Of a stretch of DNA of 64,000 nt, positions 61,953 through 64,000 are shown piece after piece. The notes beneath the pieces are model-generated. The model ran no database searches. It saw only the letters and a program-made list of their open reading frames with translations, and was not told the DNA's origin. Origin of the DNA: Massilia sp. CF038 (GTDB lineage Bacteria; Pseudomonadota; Gammaproteobacteria; Burkholderiales; Burkholderiaceae_D); contig NZ_FQWU01000003.1 in assembly GCF_900129765.1 (NCBI RefSeq), positions 124,001 through 188,000 of the forward strand, given 5' to 3'. Made by a program: the position numbers and the translations under genes. Every line of letters begins with the position of its first letter. Positions within the stretch are counted from its first letter, which is position 1.

Positions 61953-64000
61953 ATGCCGCGCTTTCTGACTGGTCTGCTATTCCTGCTTGCAAGTGCGTCG
62001 CTGCCATCGGCCGCCCTGGCACAGGCGGTTGGCTTGCCGGAAGGCCATCCGGTGCGCATGCCGGGGACCACCCCCGCCTCGCCGGTGCCCGCCGCGGCCG
62101 CCAAAGCCGCGCGCTTGCCCAAGCCCGTCAAACCAATGCCTGGCGCCATTACCGCCCTGTGGCTCGAGAGCACGGCGGATGCAGTTCAGAACGCTGTGCC
62201 GCTTACCTTTGGCCAGATCTTTGCCGCAGGCGATCTGCCGGCCGGCCAAAGCCTGGTTGGTAAACTGGACGATGGCACCCGGATTGCGCTCCAGGTCGAT
62301 GTGAAGGCAAGTCACGCGGATCGTTCAGTGCGGCACGCCATTATTTCCGCCATTGTGCCCGCGCTGGCGCCAGGACAGCCGTTACGCCTCAGTCTGCTCA
62401 AAGCGGCGCCGGCCGCCAGCGCGCCAATCGAAGCGGCCACGCTGCTGGAAAAAGGTTTTCGCGCCGGTGTCAGCCTGACCGTTGACGGAAAAAAATATCA
62501 AGCGTCGGCCGATGCCTTGCTTCGCAAACATGACAGCACTACCTGGCTGGCTGGCCCGGCCGCCACCGAATGGCTGCTCGACGCGCCCTTTACCGACGCC
62601 GATGGCAAGCCCCACCCGCACTTGTCCGCCCGCTTTGCCGTGCGCGCGGCCGGGTCAAGGGCGCGGGTTGATGTGACGGTGGAAAACGACTGGGCTTTTG
62701 AGCCGGGACCGCGCAACTTTACCTATGACGCCAGCATCAGCGTGGGCGGCAAGCAGGTCTGGCAGCGCCAGGCCCTGACCCACTTTCACCACGCGCGCTG
62801 GCGCAAGGTGTTCTGGTGGGGGGCCGAACCGCAAATACATGTTCGCCACGACAGCGCCTATCTGATCGCCTCGCGCGCCCTGCCCAATTACGACCAGCGC
62901 ATTGTGGTGGCCGAATCTGCCCTGGCCGGCTGGCAGCGGGCATGGACCGGCCCGGCCACGGAACCCATGGGGGTCGGGCTGGCCAACCCTTACATGCCCA
63001 CTACTGGCGGGCGCCCCGACCTGGGCCTGCTGCCAGCCTGGGGCGCTGCCTATTTGTTGAGCATGGATGCGCGCGCCCGCCTGGTCACCCTGGGCACGGC
63101 CGATCTGGCCGGCAGCTGGTCGTCCCACTATCGCGACAAGGCCACAGGACGCCCGGTCACCTTGGCCGACTACCCTTATATGACGATACTGGGACAGCGC
63201 AGCGACACGCTCAATCCCGCCACCAAGAAACTCGAAGCCTTCCCGCCCTGCGCCACGCCCGACGGCTGCAAGACACCCAACACCCACGACGCCTCGCACC
63301 AGCCGGCGTTTGCCTATCTGCCCTATCTTCTCACGGGCGACTATTACTATCTGGAAGAATTGCAGTTCTGGGCCATGTGGAATGCCTTCATGAACAACCC
63401 CAGTTACCGCCAGCATGCCAAGGGTTTGCTGCAGGGCGAACAGGTGCGCGGCCAGGCCTGGAGTCTGCGCACGCTGGCCGAAGCAGCGTACATCACGCCC
63501 GACGCCGACCCGTTCAAGGCCCAGCTGCGCGCCATGCTCGATGCCAATCTGGACTGGTATAACCGTACTTACACCAATAATGAAGACGCCAACCAATTGG
63601 GCGCCCTGGTCCATGGCTACGCCGTGGTGTATCACGAAAACACGGGCCTGGCGCCCTGGATGGATGACTTTTTCACGGCCGCCGTGGGGCATGTCGCCGA
63701 ACTCGGCTTTGAGCAGGCAATACCGCTGCTGGCCTGGAAGGTGCGGTTCCCCATCGCCCGCATGGAAGGCAAAGGGGCATGCTGGCTGACCGCAGCTGCC
63801 TACACGCTCAAGGTGCGCGACAGTGCCAAGGCACCGATCTATGCCGACATGGCTCAGGTGTGGAAAGCAAGCAACACCGACAGCATTGCCCAATTGCCTT
63901 GCGCCAGCCCCGAAATGGCGCAGGCGCTCAAGCTCAAAACAGGCGAGATGAGCGGGTACGCGAGCTCCAATGCCGGCTATCCATCGAACCTGCAGCCAGC
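61953..64000 (+). CDS. Large secreted protein of unknown function, partial at right edge
   Basis: At least 682 codons are open from ATG 61953 to the window edge with no stop. Signal peptide: MPRFLTGLLFLLASASLPS with cleavage near ALA-QA (about 23-25). Residues about 60-130 have a beta-rich block (PLTFGQIFAAGDLPAGQSL) that could be a RIFT-barrel-like domain; residues about 430-680 are rich in aromatic and His residues (THDASHQPAFAYLPYLLTGD, YYYLEELQFWAMW) as in alpha/alpha-barrel carbohydrate-active enzymes. A glycan-degrading role is suggested only weakly. Confidence 0.75.
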   Translation, partial: MPRFLTGLLFLLASASLPSAALAQAVGLPEGHPVRMPGTTPASPVPAAAAKAARLPKPVKPMPGAITALWLESTADAVQNAVPLTFGQIFAAGDLPAGQSLVGKLDDGTRIALQVDVKASHADRSVRHAIISAIVPALAPGQPLRLSLLKAAPAASAPIEAATLLEKGFRAGVSLTVDGKKYQASADALLRKHDSTTWLAGPAATEWLLDAPFTDADGKPHPHLSARFAVRAAGSRARVDVTVENDWAFEPGPRNFTYDASISVGGKQVWQRQALTHFHHARWRKVFWWGAEPQIHVRHDSAYLIASRALPNYDQRIVVAESALAGWQRAWTGPATEPMGVGLANPYMPTTGGRPDLGLLPAWGAAYLLSMDARARLVTLGTADLAGSWSSHYRDKATGRPVTLADYPYMTILGQRSDTLNPATKKLEAFPPCATPDGCKTPNTHDASHQPAFAYLPYLLTGDYYYLEELQFWAMWNAFMNNPSYRQHAKGLLQGEQVRGQAWSLRTLAEAAYITPDADPFKAQLRAMLDANLDWYNRTYTNNEDANQLGALVHGYAVVYHENTGLAPWMDDFFTAAVGHVAELGFEQAIPLLAWKVRFPIARMEGKGACWLTAAAYTLKVRDSAKAPIYADMAQVWKASNTDSIAQLPCASPEMAQALKLKTGEMSGYASSNAGYPSNLQP

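Noticed and set aside
1-64000. CRISPR arrays, prophage or insertion sequences
   Set aside because: No regularly spaced repeats, integrase, transposase or phage genes were seen.

Overview
The window looks like a high-GC betaproteobacterium of the Oxalobacteraceae type (Massilia, Duganella or Janthinobacterium-like). This is inferred from the gene content: a complete exosortase A (XrtA)/PEP-CTERM exopolysaccharide locus with the PrsK/PrsR/PrsT proteins, an IcmF-type mutase and a two-haem cytochrome c5. The genus cannot be fixed from sequence reading alone.

Layout. (1) 1-10.7 kb is ordinary chromosome: the 3' end of an IcmF mutase, a LacI regulator, a TonB-C-like secreted protein, a divergent MBL hydrolase/TetR pair with two matching operators, a MoaD-like/Asp-box protein pair, a degenerate MBL-fold protein, a LysR regulator, and an SRPBCC/zinc-alcohol dehydrogenase pair. 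(2) 11.0-17.9 kb holds prsT, two tandem PEP-CTERM-associated acyltransferases, a ThiF-like E1 enzyme and one PEP-CTERM substrate protein behind a textbook sigma-54 promoter. (3) 17.9-20.8 kb is a four-gene minus-strand cassette: a Tat-leader protein with a GYWKNHP motif, a PqqD-like peptide chaperone, an HPr-kinase-related kinase and a nucleotidyltransferase. This is the HPr-rel-A type cassette, whose function is not established, and it is the most interesting system here. (4) 21.0-22.6 kb has the polysaccharide export lipoprotein and a trypsin-like protease. (5) 22.9-43.7 kb is one nearly gap-free plus-strand operon of 15 genes: chain-length protein, tyrosine autokinase, outer-membrane protein, AAA ATPase, deacetylases, FemAB protein, glycosyltransferases, XrtA, amidotransferase and flippase. 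(6) 43.7-50.7 kb has two divergent operons (PLP decarboxylase plus acyl-CoA ligase; aminotransferase, GNAT, acyl carrier protein and two hydrolases) that look like a small carrier-protein pathway. (7) 59.5-50.7 kb (minus) has UDP-sugar enzymes (TviB and WbpP types), the priming sugar transferase, PrsK, PrsR and a parallel beta-helix protein. (8) 60-64 kb has an HhH protein, tRNA-Arg(CCG), a dihaem cytochrome c and the start of a large secreted protein that runs off the right edge.

How it fits together. TviB and WbpP would make an acidic amino sugar nucleotide (probably UDP-GalNAcA). The priming transferase and glycosyltransferases build a lipid-linked repeat, the flippase moves it across the membrane, and the chain-length, kinase and export proteins control assembly and secretion. 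Deacetylases, acyltransferases, the FemAB protein and the amidotransferase decorate it. XrtA processes PEP-CTERM proteins at the membrane. PrsK/PrsR, with sigma-54, probably drive the PEP-CTERM gene and perhaps the HPr-rel-A cassette. No O-antigen-ligase-type polymerase/ligase is visible, so at least one expected part must lie elsewhere.
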